A stretch of DNA of 64,000 nucleotides from Lucifuga dentata (lineage: Eukaryota > Chordata > Actinopteri > Ophidiiformes > Bythitidae). The translations under genes and the position numbers were made by a program. How positions within the stretch are numbered: position 1 is the stretch's first letter; every line of letters begins with the position of its first letter. A model generated the notes under the pieces. It had not been told where the DNA came from, ran no database searches, and saw only the letters and a program-made list of their open reading frames with translations. The stretch lies in assembly GCA_014773175.1 (NCBI GenBank), contig VXCM01000052.1, positions 310,001 to 374,000 of the forward strand, written 5' to 3'. This document shows, piece by piece, positions 11,432-26,622 of the stretch.

Positions 11432-11767
11432 GTGAGCGGAATTCTAACATAAACGCTAAATATGCCGTGTAGCTTGCAGTTAGTGTCAGGAGTTTCTGGG
11501 GAGAGGACCAGCCAGTTACAGTGAGTTGGATGCTAAGACAGGAAAATATCCTCCTCGCATCTTTTCCTAAACAGCATAAAGATCTGGATCTGGATGAGAG
11601 TGTTTACACATGCGTATGTAAGCTGCGTGGACTTTTACGCCACACAGATTTTTTCATCATCACAGCAGGTGCAGGCGTCTGTATTCCGGTGTTCAACTGT
11701 CAATCAAAGCTCTACACCAGCTGAGATGCTGATCCATTGTGACTGATGTTCCAGTCTCAGCCCTCTT

Positions 11768-11796
11768 TAGATAGATAGATAGATAGATAGATAGAT
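11768..11796. repeat. (TAGA)7 tetranucleotide microsatellite
   Basis: Seven tandem copies of TAGA, about 340 bp into the putative first intron. Confidence 0.9.
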
Positions 11797-14700
11797 TCTG
11801 ATGGATGTTTGATGTCCTGTGTTCCTCACACAAATCCCCAACATCCTAAGCTGATTTAACCCCCAATGTTTAATTCCCTTCATATTAGATATCCTAACTT
11901 TTTTTTTTTTTTTTTTNCTTTTTTTTTTTTTTTTTTGAGTGACCAATCTTTTGTTTAGTCTAATTTCCCTTCATCAGACTGAGTGTGATTATGTTTGTCC
12001 CCAGAGATTTTCATCAATTACATCTCGTTATTTATTTCAGATGCATCAATGCCAAACAACTGTTTTACTGGGGGGGGGGGGNCCAAAATCCCTCACCAGA
12101 CATTCTCACTGAAACACAGCACAAACATGCCTTGGCAAATGCCTCGCTGCCTGCTCAGTTAGCCAAATTAATACAATGCTAGTGACCTTTATTGTCTGAA
12201 GCTCTTGGTCTTACCGCTCTCAGAAAGGGGTGACACACTTTCTAGTAATGTTTATTCAATCCAAGCAGACAAATGTTAATCTGCTCAAGAAGATAACAAT
12301 ATCCCTCTATCCCTGCCCCATTCCTACTTTGCATTAATTCAGAAACAGGCAGCAACATGTGTAACACTACTTTCTCTATACAGTTTGTATTCCTTTTCAT
12401 TGTCTCTTCCACTTTAGCTTGACAATGGTGTGTAAGGATGTTGCTTGGACCCACTGAGAGTCACAGTTAACTCCTGTACTGTAACTGCATCTCTACTGAC
12501 AAGGACATTTCAGGCTCATTTGATCGATGTGGAGAAAAGGGAAAAGATAGTGACCTACATCGTGCTGCTTACTTTCACCCTCAGCACAAACGGCACTCGG
12601 CGAGGAGATTTGCATAACTAAGGGATTATCATGACACACGTTGGCTGGAGTTATTGTGAGAGCACCAGTCAGTCACACTGCTGACCTAAAACCAGTGGCG
12701 GGCAGCACTGCTCTGGGGGCTATGGGAAAAGCTTGGGTGTTGGAGGGAAAATGCCACTTATTTCATTCTGTGGGCTGGAGAAACACGCAGGCTATTCTGT
12801 GAGAAATGGTCATCAGCGCTCCTTCTGTAAGCAGCTGTCTGTGGCATTGTGAACTCCGCCAACCAACGGACAAATGTCTCATAGATAGAAAGAGCTGGTC
12901 TGTGTGTCGGTTTTGACACAAGGCGATAACATAATTCCTTAGAGGAACTGATCTGAACCTGAGATGCTTTGATTTGTCACTCTTCACTTGTGTGTGAGGC
13001 ATTTCTGCTCTGATGATGCCGATTGATAAAATGACCTCAACAAAGTTCACTAGCAGCTGGCGTAGTTGACATTTAAACATTAAATAACCAGAAATGACTC
13101 ATTCTGCTTCCTGTGTTGCATTTGGTAACCCAGTGTTTTCACAAAGTGCTGCATCACAGCAATTTTACAGCTCCTGCTGCAATAATTTATGTATGGCACG
13201 AAATGAGCACAAGCACAATTGAGTAACATGATCATAGGTTATTCCAGTTGATTGACTGAATGATTGAGCGTGTTCTGGAAACACGTGTGTCTGCTCACAA
13301 TGAAGATCCAGCAGTACTTGTGACTGCTGTTCAGCTGTGATGGGGCTAAATCTCTGGAGACTGATATAGTCCCATGACTATCCATTAGTGTCACAGCAGT
13401 CTGAGTGGTGTTTCTTCCCAAAAGGCCAAAGGGCCGATGACATCACTGGATCTTCTTGTCACATGCATGTTCAAATTATTTTGGGACTGATGAGAGCTCA
13501 TTAGAGGACCAGAGCTTCCCCCCACTTCACGGCTGCCTGAGCACTTGGCTTGGTTGAAATGTGGACAAACGTATGCAGGGTTACATGAGCATATGCACAG
13601 AAAGACATACATGTGGATTATGTGCACACCCACACATACACACACGTATTTGACTTTCTCTCTCCATTCCTCTCCCTCTTGGTGAATGGTTACAAGCTGG
13701 TGGGTGCAATTAGAATTTTACACTCAGTTAGTCAGGAACCCTAATGAGGATTGACACGTTCCTGTGAGTCTTCTCCACACAACCTCAACTATTGATGTTT
13801 ACATTCTAAAGCTGTATTATAATATCAGGAGTGGATACTGACATTTAAGAAATAGGTATAAGGTGAATAATACATGTTTTCATAGCTAGACTCTCTTGAT
13901 GTCCTGTAATAACACAACTTCATTTATTTATACTGAATTGCTTAAATATAATACCCCAAGCTATGTTAATTACAATTTCTATTCCATGACATGGCTTAAG
14001 AAGCTGGGGTGTTACATTTGTGTTTTTGGGGTAGTACACACTATGGACAGATGGTGAAGGAGCAGCATCAGTGTGTGTCCCTGAATGGCCCACTGTGACC
14101 GAATCATTACACCATGATAGTCACAAGCCCAATCACTCAGGGTTGTCCAGGGAATACTATTATCACCCATGTCAGGTTATTACACCCCTTAGTGAGAACA
14201 AAGCATTAGAGATGCTCTTTTCTGTTCAAACCAACTGCTGGGGACTGACAGCAATAGAGCCCCCCCCCCTTTTAATGGGAGGCAGGGATAATGGAATGTA
14301 ATGTTGTAGGTTTTATGTTTCCTTTCTACCCCCCAGCCCCTGACAAGTTAACTAGCTTTGATTTTGTACACCACTTGATCTCACGCCCAGTCAACCTTCA
14401 GATTAAGATCTGTATTTGAACAAATGAAAACGTGAGATGATATGTGTGCTTATATTATTATGAGTTCACATAACATGTTTTGCTGTGTTGCCAGTGCCAC
14501 CCACTAGAAGAAGTGGAGGGAGAGAAAGGAAAATGGGAGGGTTCAGAAGCTTTGGGGGTCGCAGAAGGGAGGAGGGGTAGATCATGTACCTCAGTCGATG
14601 CTGAGAAGGGGCAGGGGGAACAAAGGGGGTCTGTTTTCACTTTCCTTACTGGCGGAGCTGTTGTTCTCGCCTCTTTCTTGTGCTATAGGGGAGTGCTGCA

Positions 14701-15825
14701 GGGTTAGGTCCAATGAAATCCACAATAGAAGCTAGAGCCTCTGTTTATATACACAGTAGTTCTACTGAAGAGGATTGGAGAGGCAGTCTGTTCTACTGAC
14801 ATCCTCAGGCTTGTTAAAGCTCTGGTCAAGTTTGGATGCGCAGCAGATGCTGGGGAGTTTGTCGGTGTCCTGGTCGTAGTCTGTAACGAGGACTGCTGCT
14901 TCCTTTCTTGTCTTGGTAACAACGGGAGGTGGGCATTGCTCCACCAGCAGGGTGTACGCTGGCCAAATTTGCAGGAATTCAGGATGAGTGTGCACTTGAA
15001 TGCCCTCTAGTCTGTTCTCATGCCTCTCTCTTCCTTTTATTTGCATAGAGCTTAAGAATAACTCAGCCACCCATCCCACTCTTTTTTGGCAGAGTGATGC
15101 AGCCCACTTGTATTGTCTAATAGCTCAGCAAACACATCCCTACAGCTCTTATTCTGCATATTGGAGATGTAAACAGGGGGTCCTGCCAAGAAAGATTCAG
15201 TTAAATCTACCACAGACCTCCACGCTCTTTCCACCCTGTTGTTGAACATTACCATTTTCTATGAAGCTGTGGAATTTGAGGTCTTCTTCAGATAAGTATG
15301 GAGGAGGCTTATATTATTTTACCTTAACACATGATGAAACAGTGATTGAATCAACAGGAAAGAGGGAGACACTTAGCTGTCAGATCATGAATAAAAGTGA
15401 CATGGAAACACAAAGTGGCTTTGCCATGGTTCAGGAGGCTGGATGACCTCGAGGTCTTATTTAGGCCAGGCCTTCTAATGCTGTTACCCTCTGCCCCACC
15501 CCTTACCCGCTCCCACACCCCAGCCTAGGGTAAGACACCATGTTAGCAGCTCAGCACCCACCACCGAAGGGCCCTTAATCCAAGTGGGATGACAGCTTGG
15601 CTCTAGGTAGTGTTTCTGTGGTGCTGAGACCAATGGGCTTTTCTTCCCCTCTTTTTCATCCCTTAAACCCCCCCAAACATAGGAATCCTGGGAAAAATTC
15701 TCCTGCAGAGACAAAGAAATGGGATGGTAAACAAATCAGTGTAGTCCTGAGATTCCTTCATTCATCCTAAGATAAATGTGCATGTCCTTTGAGTTATCAA
15801 AAGCCCAATAACAACTCTGGCCATG

Positions 15826-15849
15826 TTTTTTTTTTTTTTTTTTTTTTTT
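15826..15849. repeat. poly(T) run of 24
   Basis: Uninterrupted T run. It could be the antisense poly(A) of a decayed retroelement, but no body is recognisable beside it. Confidence 0.8.
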
Positions 15850-18800
15850 GTAATTATCCTAGTGCCACGTGTTCTGTAAAAGCATAATCTATTCACAGAT
15901 AATCTTTTCCCAGGCTTCAAAATGATTAGGGAAGATTAAGGTCAGAAAACCATTAGATTCATAAAATTTCACTCAGCTGAGCCATATAGAGATCACATGT
16001 TGAAAGGAGTTTGAACAGGTCAATACTTTTCTTTATACAACTATGAGCTTTAGGCATATTTGTTAGCATGATGAGTCATTCTGCCAGCTCTGTGTGTGAG
16101 TTTTTCTTTTCTAAGCTGATCGAGCTGCCTGCATCTGAGATCTGTAGTTAGAAATATAAAAGGGAGGAGGCAGAAGCAACATAAGTGTTTTTTCTCACCT
16201 AAATAGATCTTATTAATTTTGAGTGAATATTTTTAAGAAAATGTTTTTGATTGAACAGTTAATTTTTCCAGTAAATATTCTGTGAAACTTCCAACAGTGC
16301 ATATAACCCCATTTCCTATTTCTCTGTTACAAACTTTATCACTTATCACAGGAAGAAATTGGCTGAAAATTTGATTTGATTTGCTATTCAAAAACCTAAG
16401 AACTCAACAGCCATGGAGTTGAGTGCACTCAGGCCCTGTGCCAGAGCAGTGTAAGGTCTAACATTGACAATGGAGTAGCAATCAGTATTAATCTCCTCTA
16501 GTTCTGCTTTGCTCAGTTTCTCTGAGCTGGGTTTCTTTAGTAGCTGAAAGAATGTCATTGTCACTAAGATAATTCCATGCTGTGGGCTAGCTGACCCTGT
16601 CCGTGAGGATGGGAAGATGGATGAATGGCAACTTCATTTATCAGGGTCTCCTCAGAGGCTGACTGGCCTGATAACCCAATCAAATGTCTGATGTGGCTAA
16701 GAGCGCTATGGCTAAGAGCGCTGTCTAGCTTTGTTTGTCCTTGTCTATGTGGAAATATCAATGTGTTTTTATGCTACAATGGAACCTAATGGCATTTATA
16801 GTTTAATGCAAAGCCTCCATTAAAAACAGGACTAAAAATAACATTGATCTGAAGGATAATCTTTAGCCTTCAAGTTATCCTTATAGTTTTGTGTTGTTGA
16901 GCATTTGCAGCTGCAGAACTTGTCTTTATCTTGTGCTTCATTTTCTGTATATTTTGACATAACACACAATTATACCATTGTGCATTTGGATCTTGGCAGT
17001 GAATAGCATTCCTTATATTGCTTTTAGTTGGTATTGTGCTGGCAGAGGTTCAAAAGAGTCTGGTTTGAAGCAGATCTAATTTTCAAGTCTTCAAGGTTGG
17101 CTGGTTTTGGGCCTCTCAGAGCTCAAGGCACAATGACCACATCTCTGTCTGAGCAGAGCCATGGTGGACATGTTACTCAAAGGGGTTACTTCGTGACACA
17201 GAGCACGCCTCCACAGATCCTGAGAGAAAAATAGGACACTTTCAGTCATTGGTCATTTGTGATGTGTCACTGAGGTGGAATTCATAAAGCTCCTGTTTTG
17301 AAGCCAGCGTGACATTTGTAGTTGGCTTTTTGGGTTAGAGGACTCAGGTTAGAATCAAAGGGTGATCTTGAGACATTATTACTGCCTTTATAGAATATGC
17401 TTGGGTGGAATAATGTACTGAGGGACTGCATTGTGCCGCTGTACTCACTTTTTTTTTTTTTTTTTTNTTTTTTTTTTTTTTTTTTTAATGATTTAGTGTA
17501 CGGATTTTACATAATTGTTAAAATCTCAGTAAATCTATCAGTTTGTCATGATTAAGTGTAATGATTTAAAATTTCATTTAATCTTCATTGCACACACTGA
17601 AGCTCATATGTGCAGTGCGATTATTAAACCCTGCTTTATAATCTCCACTTGTAGCCATGTGATTGAAAAAGAGCAATCACCGCCATGAGAGGAGATTATG
17701 CACTGATCTCTACCACTGTCTCTCTCTGTCTCTGTTTATGCCTCTCTATTTTTCGACTTATTTCTTTTTTTCTTTCTGACCAGCTTTCCTCTCTGTCTCT
17801 CTCCTGTCTGATTGTATGTGGTACAGTAAAAGAAAAAGTGCTTTCTCATCTTTTCAGAGAATGTTGCTGCTGGAAGGATGGTTTACAATACCATGGTGTG
17901 CAATACACATTTCTGTGCTTTGTTTTACCCAAACCATGAAGGTTAGCTGTATTACATCTCTACATTTACTCATGTTTACTCCACATGAACCAGCTTCTGT
18001 TCTGAAACATTGACATTCAAAGGAAGTGTTACTGTAATTCCGTATGGAAGTCGCTGATACCTTTCACCAGGTTGGCAAAAAGGACATGGTACACACCTGT
18101 AATCAGACACTCTGTGTATTGTGGCTCTGTTGTTCTGTAGTACTATTCATTAGAGAAATCTGAGACAGAACATTGTCTGATTTCACTTGTGGATACCCCA
18201 AGATGTCCCAGTTCCATCCTGTCAGCTCGGTCTGTATGAGGTTATTATAATTTTAGGATCTTAAATGTTTACACTGTCTTATCCGGGGCTAAACAGACTA
18301 ATAACAAGCAGGATTCATTATATGCATGCATATTTTATTATTATTATTTTTTAGCAAAAGATTTCCCTGTTGTTTTGTTTGTTTATTTGTTTACTGGTAT
18401 TTTGTTTTTCATTGTCTTTAAGTAAGTGTTGTTCAGTGATAGTACATAATCAGACTAGAATAACAAACAACATGGAAGCTGGAATGTTTGAATTCTCCTC
18501 GTACTTCCTGAATGGGGAAAAAAAAAAAACAAAAAAAAACAAATTAAGCCTTATATATCCCAAGTTCTCCCCCCAGGATTATCTAAGTCCTGCACCCAAA
18601 GCCCAACCCTGGGAGAGAATGATAACTAGATTCTAGATAATCTGAGGCCAGGGCTGCCTGAGGGGGCTGATGAAAGTCAGTACGATCCATGCAAACTGGA
18701 TCTACCAACCCTTGCTTTTCCAAATATAGGGTTGATTGATATCACCGTAACATCAGTAGTATCAACAGTCAGACACACCATCCCCAAAACAGGCAATCAT

Positions 18801-21800
18801 ATCAGGTAAATGAAGTTCTAATCATGAATCAAATTTCTGAAAATATTGTCTCTGTTTATATTTAACCCCCAGCAGGAAATAATGCAAGCAGCCACAGTAA
18901 CATCAGTGTGTTTTGGAGAGATAATCATAGAGAAATTGGTTTCATTTGCAGTTTCATCCATGTCATTCGCACTCTTTGAAGTCATGTTGGAAGTGTGTCT
19001 GTATGGGTGGAAACAACAGACAGATTAGAGAGCAGAAAGGCTGCTTCGCTTCAGTGGGGCATTTCACTCCCCCTCCCTCAAATATGCATTTTTGAGACAA
19101 AATAGACTTTGGCAAAGTATCTTTGCTTTTGTTCCAACTTGAAGATGTGGGTTGACTGTACCCAATGTATTTTAGGGTTTGCTTTGTACTCACTCAGTGA
19201 TTTTAGTGTCCATTGAGTGAAAGTACATGTTTACTATGGTCATTGTGTTTTAATAGTCCTTTAACTGTCCAATTCTAAAGAGAGTAACTCAACAGGAGAC
19301 CCCCATTGATCAGATTACGGTCTTGTGTTTGTCTAAAGGACATAGAGATGAAGAGAGGAAGGTGAGGAGGATAAGGGTTCAGGATGGGGTGAGAGACAGA
19401 GGAGAGACGATGACCAGGACATGCTCTCCTTCTCACCAGGATGCACCATGCAGCCCAGTCTGAAATATGTCTCTCTTCTTTTGATGCTGGAAACAATGCA
19501 TCTGCTGGAGGCCTGAGGATATGTCCTCCTCCCTTGTGTCCTATTCCTAATTCTCATCTTCCCTGATACCCTTTCCCATGTCTCCAAGGTATCACTGATT
19601 TGTGCCTATGTGAATAGAGGTTATAATATTCTATTATCTGTATATGAGCAACTTAGACAATGGCTTATTTTCTGTCCCACCGCAAAACTCAAAAGTTGTA
19701 AGGGATTGCCATCTTGTCTTTCTTCTCCTGGGATTCTATTGTTTGTGACTTGTTTTTCTAGCATTAAATGCAGCCAGAGTAAGTGCTGAAAATGCTCTTT
19801 TGGTTTCAATACCAAAACATTTGACTTTGTTTCACTTGATCTGTTTATCTAAGCTGTGAATGCAGTCAAAATTGAAGTTTGGATATGAGTTTCTAGCTTT
19901 GGCAGTAGTGACAGGGTCATATCCTTGACAGCCTTGTTGAATTAATTCCTTCCAAATGGCTGGTTTAAGAATAAAAAAAAAACAAAAAAACAAGTTTGAA
20001 TAAATTTGACCACTGATCTAATGCACTGCTATGACAGAGATCCATTTTTATCCATAATGTCTTGTGAAATCATCCTTTTTCATTCCTCTGACTCATATTG
20101 TGTGGAATTGAAGTGTAATGGAGCAGGTTGCCGCAAACCACCAAGGGCACTTCATCATACCATGTCAGTTTGATTGACATACCACTTCTTTTTTCACATC
20201 AGACATGGTAAAATGGTATAAAAGTGGCTCTTTTACATAACATTGGACAATTGCATGCCTAACCTCCTTCATTCACTGGTGGGCCTCTGCGAATTCAAAC
20301 TGGAGCAACCTCAACATATTTCTGTTTTGTAATGCTAAAATTAGAGAATCGGAGACATGTGCTTAATATGGTAATGGGGAAGAAAAATGTGTTTAATTAT
20401 TAACTTTTTTCATTTATGATGGATATTTGCTTTACAATTTGGCTTCTAGAATGTGAATCAGAATTAGACGATCTCAGCGTTCAAAGTTTAGAAAGTTATA
20501 TGTGGACAAATCAGTTATGTGTGAGGTAGCTACAGTATATTCCATCTTTGCCTTTGCTCTCATTTTATCATTGAACTGCTTGGATGATTGTAAGTGGCTT
20601 TAAACACGGATCACTGTGATTAACCAAACCACTCTGACCGTAGACATAAGGGATGCGACTAAGATCATCAAAGTCAAAATATTTATAGCATCTGGCTTAA
20701 AGATCAAATAATATGGCGCTGTATTAATCCCTGGGGAAATTTAAGTGGCTTCTGTCATGCTACCTTCCTGTCTTTTTTTTCCAGCTCATCTTCTACTCTA
20801 ACTAAGCTATTTTAAACAAACAAAAAAACAACTTGTAGTGAAACATTATGCAGAATTGTCCAGTGTGCTGGATGATTTACATAACTGATGGTAGATATGA
20901 CATAAATGAATATTTCTCTGACACAAAGGGAGTTTTCCCCTCATAGAGTAATACAGTAAGGTCTTAGCTTTGCCAAATGCTGGACTACTGCTCTAAATGT
21001 TTAATGGAGAGGCATAAGGGCATCTTCTGCCCCTCTGTCTCTGTCCGCATAGTGTCTCCTTCCCGCCTGGCAAAGCTCCAGTGCACACTGCAGCATTTTG
21101 ACCCACAATACTGCTGCTTTGAGTTTAGATACAAAGGCTTGTTGGGAGACTTTTTATTCCTCTCAGTTATGCTGTAAAGTGGACTAGTTGGTGCAGTACG
21201 GTTTTGTTGTCTCAAAGCTGGCCGAACTATAAAGTTAGCTCTCTGACACTTGACTTTTGTGCACCTTTATTTTATTTTCTGGCTTGGTCTTCTTCTTCTC
21301 AACCTCACTCCCTGTGTCGGAGTAGTGTGTCATGGTGTTGGACCACCACACAAGCCTGTGTCACAGTCAAAGCCTCAGCATTTAGGAGAAGCCCTGGCTG
21401 TCCTTCAATGGCTCTTTCACTGTTTGGTGACAATGCATTTTTTCCATGCCATAAAGCAGATGCTGCATTATAGCAGCACAATACTGGGCCCATCTGAACT
21501 GTTTACCATGTGAAAGGCACACCGGGATCAGGATGCCTACCACTGTGAGGCTTTTTGACTTGCCACTCTATAATAAGTATACACTGGAAGGAAAAGGAGG
21601 GGGCAGCTTTAACTGGCATTGTGATCACTAGAGAGGAAATGCAATATAAAGTGCTGATCCAGGCTACCGAGGCCAGGACTTTTATTGAAAAGGTTATCCT
21701 CCCAATACTTTTATCGAAATACTAATTATTTTCAGTGGATGACTTAAACCATCTATCACATTAGTTCTTCTGCTGCTTGATACAACCATGGCAGGTGTCC

Positions 21801-24382
21801 TCTTGGACTCTTTTTAATCATCTTAGCTTTTAGAGTCAACAAATCAAGAGCTGTGAAGTGTTCAAACAGCTTGACTGCAGAGGCTTAGCCAGCAGAACAG
21901 AAAAGACCTGCAGTTAAATGATTAGCTTCCTTTGTGTGGCTAGTACCTGTCTTCTCTTGTCTTGCTATTTGTTGTTTGAGAGTTCAAGAGGCTCCCTTGT
22001 ACTGAGTAGTCTGCCCTCAGGGCCTGCTGTGTGCTGTATACCAACCCCACACCCCCCTCAATAAGGCAAACTAAAGGCATGTTGATCCAGTACTGCTGTT
22101 GGATGTAGTCTGTCAGTGAGGCTCTTATTTACTAATTGAGCACTCAAACAGACAAGGCCTTGAAAGGCCGAATGTCCCTAACCAGTTAGGCTGACTGGTC
22201 AGTCACTCTTTCATTTAACTCCTTCCTGAACCCAGACATGGTTCAGACCCTAGAAGGACATGTTAGAGACACAGAGTACTCAGGCCTCTACCTGTAGCCT
22301 TGGTCCCCATGGCTTCCACCACCATCAGAGGCTTATCCTCCCTGACAAGAGCTCGCCATGAGCTCTTTCCATGGCCACTGGTCATCAGTCATGTCAAGGA
22401 CATACATTTATCATGTCAAGAGCCAGGAGAGATGAGAGTAGCATTACAAGCTAAAAGCCCAGATGGAGAAATGTTTAAGTACATTAACTCAACTCCTGTT
22501 CTGCTTCAGAAGCAGGATGTTACTATGGGAAATAAAGTAACTGTGGGTGTAAAAACCAATTGTAAAATGTGATTTCTGCCTGTGCAGCTGCTTGATATCA
22601 CTGCTCTGGATTAAATATGTAGCAGCATATACTGAAAAAAAGAGTTGCTGGCTTTAGTTAAAAAATGTTTGAGCTTAGCTTTGCATCAGCACTTGTTGTA
22701 ACATTAAACCTATTATCGAATTATTTACATAATTTTCTGGTTGATCATATTCTGGAATCTTCTTATGCTTTCACTTATAGTAGGTTATTTTAGCAGCAGA
22801 GAGATGCAGTGCAGAGAGTCATACAATGGAGGTTCTGTCAAATCCTGTTGCCTGTGAATAACTCAGCATGTGGCACACATGCCAGATATTTTATATCAAT
22901 AAGAAAATCCAGGTGGGTAATCTAACAAGGCTATTGCCCCTCCAGAAGATCAGCTATAGGCTTTTCTTCCAACTTCTTGTTATCCATGGAGCCTGTTTCT
23001 CTGACATTGTGGATTCAGCCGAAGCTCATCCGTCAGTTTCATTTTGCCACTAATTTATTCATTTAAGCAGTAGCTGGTGCATTTGAAGACAATGGTGCAC
23101 AAGCTCCGAGTTGAATTAAACTTAATAATTATGCAGATTCTGAGAAAGAAAAGCCCAATTGTTATACACTCTTCAAAATTCCTGCCCCCCTCCTGTGCTT
23201 GACATCCCAGTGAATACAGAAGTAGTCCTAAGAAAATATTCAAGCTTCCATCAAAATCCATTTGGAACAACAGTAGCCTATAGTATAGTTAATGTTTAGA
23301 TTGTGCCATTCAGAGTCAACCATTCCAGGTTATGTTTGCAGTAATGATGATTTTGAAATAGGGTTTGGCCTAATGGAAGTGTGTATCACTGTGTGTGCAT
23401 TATCCAGTGCTAATACTGCAGGGATCCATTCCCTAAAAACATTTTAAAGGAATCCATTGTAAGTGTTTCCAATAAAAGCCTGGTTCAAAGTGCTAATGGG
23501 TTATTTGATCAATACTTGAGCTTTTCTACAGTATATACAAAGGTAGTCAGACACATATAGGAAAACATTGGAATCCATTAAGTGCTCGCTTAAATGCAGA
23601 TGCCGTTTGAACTATAATAGGATGCTGTATTTTGAGGTTGTATCATATCACTCTGATTTACATGCTCATCCTGGCACCTCATTCGTTTAAAGAACACAGT
23701 TTTTTTCTAGATTTAGTTACTCACAGATAACACATGAAAACAGGATTCCCTTAGTTTTAATAGAACACAGCATGACAACTGGCTACATCTAATTACACAG
23801 CTGAGATATGATAAGGCAATGACTGATTGTAGAACCAATAAAATACCACAATATTTGCATCTTGTATTCTGTGTGTATAGCTTTCTGTATGTGTGCATAA
23901 GTTTTCTACTGGAGGACAGCTAAATTGCTGCTTAACGTGCAGCACAGTGGAGAAGATGAAAGCCTGTCTGACGGGCATCACGTAGCTCGTTGTCAGGCTG
24001 CCTTAGATGAAGCCTAATGATGGATCTAGTGAATAGGAAACCCAGGGATGTTGGTTTATTCAGCTCTTTCTAATAATAGGACACCATGTCTCACAGAACT
24101 ACCACAAACTTTCTTATTGTATGTTTACAGAAGCAGTTGGTTTGATAATAATTGGTTAACCACAGCTTTTCTGATGATGGGATCCTGGTTCCTTCAGTGT
24201 CAGTGGGTTTCTTCTATGGTTATTGCTTTCACTTCACTTACTCAAAAGCAACCTGTGTGTGTGTGTGTGTGTATCTTTCTTTGTGCATCTATGTACGTTT
24301 GGGGGATACGTGTGAGGGTGAATTATTGATGCAGTGTAAATCCAATCTGCCTCATGGCAGGTACTCTGTGTGCTGTTTGCTT

Positions 24383-24445
<63 letters not shown>
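24383..24445. repeat. (GT)n(GA)n compound microsatellite
   Basis: GT dinucleotides pass directly into GA dinucleotides, 63 bp in all. Confidence 0.95.
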
Positions 24446-24449
<4 letters not shown>

Positions 24450-25017
24450 CAGGGAAAACGAAGGCACAGTGTTATAAGTAGTGTACAAAGTGTTGGGGTT
24501 GAAGGAAATAGCATGGCTACACAATCTGCAGTGCTGCCAAAATTCATTAATTCATCCATAAGTAAAAGCTCAGGGTACTTTGCATGGTACTCACACACAC
24601 ACACACCAGAGTGTTCACACACTATTACTGATACCAACACTGAAAACTATATCTCTCTCCTGCTCATTCATTCATCCTTTTTCATTTTCTTTATCTGTCT
24701 CTTCTGTGCCCTGTTGAACAGCACAACTTTTTTTTTTTGTCCTTAACACCTCTCTATTCCCATTTCCCTCCCTCTCTTTCTCTCCTTGTCTCACCCTCTC
24801 TCTTCTATTTGTCCTCCTTTCTCTCTTCTCTCTCACACTAACTTCACAGCATGCCACACTTGAACTGCAGCAGTCTGTTATTGTGCAGCAGGCAGACGAC
24901 CAGTGATATCATCCTATTGTCCCTGTGCTGTCACCTGGACCAGGAAGCATGGAGTCTGAGGCAAAGGGAGGAAAAAGAGAAGTAGATGAGGGAAAAGAGA
25001 GAGGGAGAAAAGAGTAA

Positions 25018-25063
<46 letters not shown>

Positions 25064-26217
25064 GGGAGAGAGAGAAAATCGTAGTGACATCCCATTTTTC
25101 AGAACTGCATGGTCCCCCTCCACTGAGCTAGAAACAGAGCCAGAGGGCAACAGCAGCCTGTGTGTATATACTGTACATCTACACAAACACACACACGCAC
25201 ATATACACTTGCAAGCATGTTGTAGAAATGTACAGATACACACAGCCCACACACACATACACAGTAAGACACCGGTTTGCTAGCACACTCTTCCACACTC
25301 TTGCTGGCCTTTTCTTTCTGCTCCTCTCATTTGCTTCTGCATTGCTTACCCCTGCTGTGGGCAAATCTATGTTTCTTATCTCTGTATCTCTCTCTCTCTT
25401 TGCATTTTATGTTTCAGCATCTACAGGAACTGTGTGAGTGTGTATGTGTGTGTACATGCATCAGTCTGCTGTATTCGGAAAGCCCTTTAGCCCTGTATTC
25501 TCCAGCTCACAACATACACAACAACTCATCACTGCCTTCTGCTATTTCCACCCTGTTTGCTCTGTGCTATGTTTTACTTATATCAAAGCTTTGCATCTTG
25601 TATGAATACATCTGTAAAAAAAAACAAAACAAAACAAAAAAAACAAAAAAACAAAAAACAGCATAGTCATGGTGTTAAGAAATGTTCTTTTTACTTTGCC
25701 TTTGCTTTTCACTTTATTCATCAATTTATAATCAAAGGGATTATAGGAGTAGGAGAAGAAAGGTCAGATTGTCAGCTGTTGGTATAAATTGGCTGCAGTA
25801 GCATTGACTTAAAAAGCTGATAATTAACTCACTATGAAAACAGAGAGTCTTAGATCATCCAGGAAAATGAGATGTTTAAAACATATGATGCATTTGCCAT
25901 GATGGAGGTGGTTCAAGGTGTTTCTCCTGGCATTTCTTTGATATCTATTTTACCTCTAAATGGCACATAGCTGTGATGTCAACCTCCCTATTCAGCCTGG
26001 AGAAAATAACTTTGGGTTTGCCTTTCTCTGCTTATTTACTACACTGCAGCTTTGTATACAATCCAATCCAAGGCTGCTTATTCACAAACATGAAGAATTT
26101 CTTAGGATGCTGCATGCATGGTGATACAATGCATGCAAAAGCACACATAAACACTTATATAGATAGCTATACACTAACACATGCACATAGTAACCAATTG
26201 ATAATCTTTCTTACTTT

Positions 26218-26218
<1 letters not shown>

Positions 26219-26275
<57 letters not shown>

Positions 26276-26285
26276 TGTGTGTCTC
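26219..26285. repeat. (GA)n-(GT)n microsatellite
   Basis: About 55 bp of GA repeats followed by a short GT-rich tail, immediately upstream of the first copy of the duplicated intronic module. Confidence 0.95.
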
Positions 26286-26292
26286 TGTGTGT

Positions 26293-26622
26293 GAATACAT
26301 ATACATATGTTTTTAGTAGGTTTGGGTTGTATTGAGGAAACAGGTGGTGTGAGAGCTGGACCCAGCGTGGGTGAGGATGAGGAAGAGGAGAAGAAGGAGG
26401 GAAGACGAGCAATCTCATTTCCCCTTCTGCTGCCACAAACATGCTTCAAAGATGGCTGCTTTCTTTCTTCTAGAATCACCAAAGTTCCCCAGCTGTTGTT
26501 GTGGTTAGCTAATGAATAGTGGATCAGCCAGAAATCAAATATAAATATAATGAAATATAAATTAGAAATAAAAAACACTTCACTATCGTTTGAGCTTAGT
26601 GGGGTTTTTTTTTAAAAAGGCT

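Larger units (their letters stand above)
11432..24240 (+). other. nrcam: nrcam first intron, part 1
   Basis: No coding exon recognised. It holds a (TAGA)7 tract at 11768-11796, single-N gaps inside T or G runs at 11917, 12082 and 17467, a T24 run at 15826-15849, and a two-copy 15 bp tandem at 16693-16722. Open frames here are short and unlike known proteins. Undetected 5' UTR exons or enhancers are possible. Confidence 0.55.

Noticed and set aside
11030..11450. Overlapping open frames of 60-100 codons on both strands in the CpG island
   Set aside because: GC-rich sequence has few stops. The frames disagree with each other, none resembles a protein, and the region fits a promoter and non-coding exon better.
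24152..25258. Open frames rich in SLSLSL, CVCVCV, HTHTHT and RERERE
   Set aside because: These are translations of dinucleotide microsatellites, which stay open in all frames. They are not proteins.
26167..26578. Minus-strand open frames with Ser-rich FFSSSS and PALTPPVSS that recur at 35541-35795
   Set aside because: The shared peptide comes from the duplicated intronic module read in antisense; part of it is a translated GA microsatellite. No domain, start context or splice structure supports a gene.
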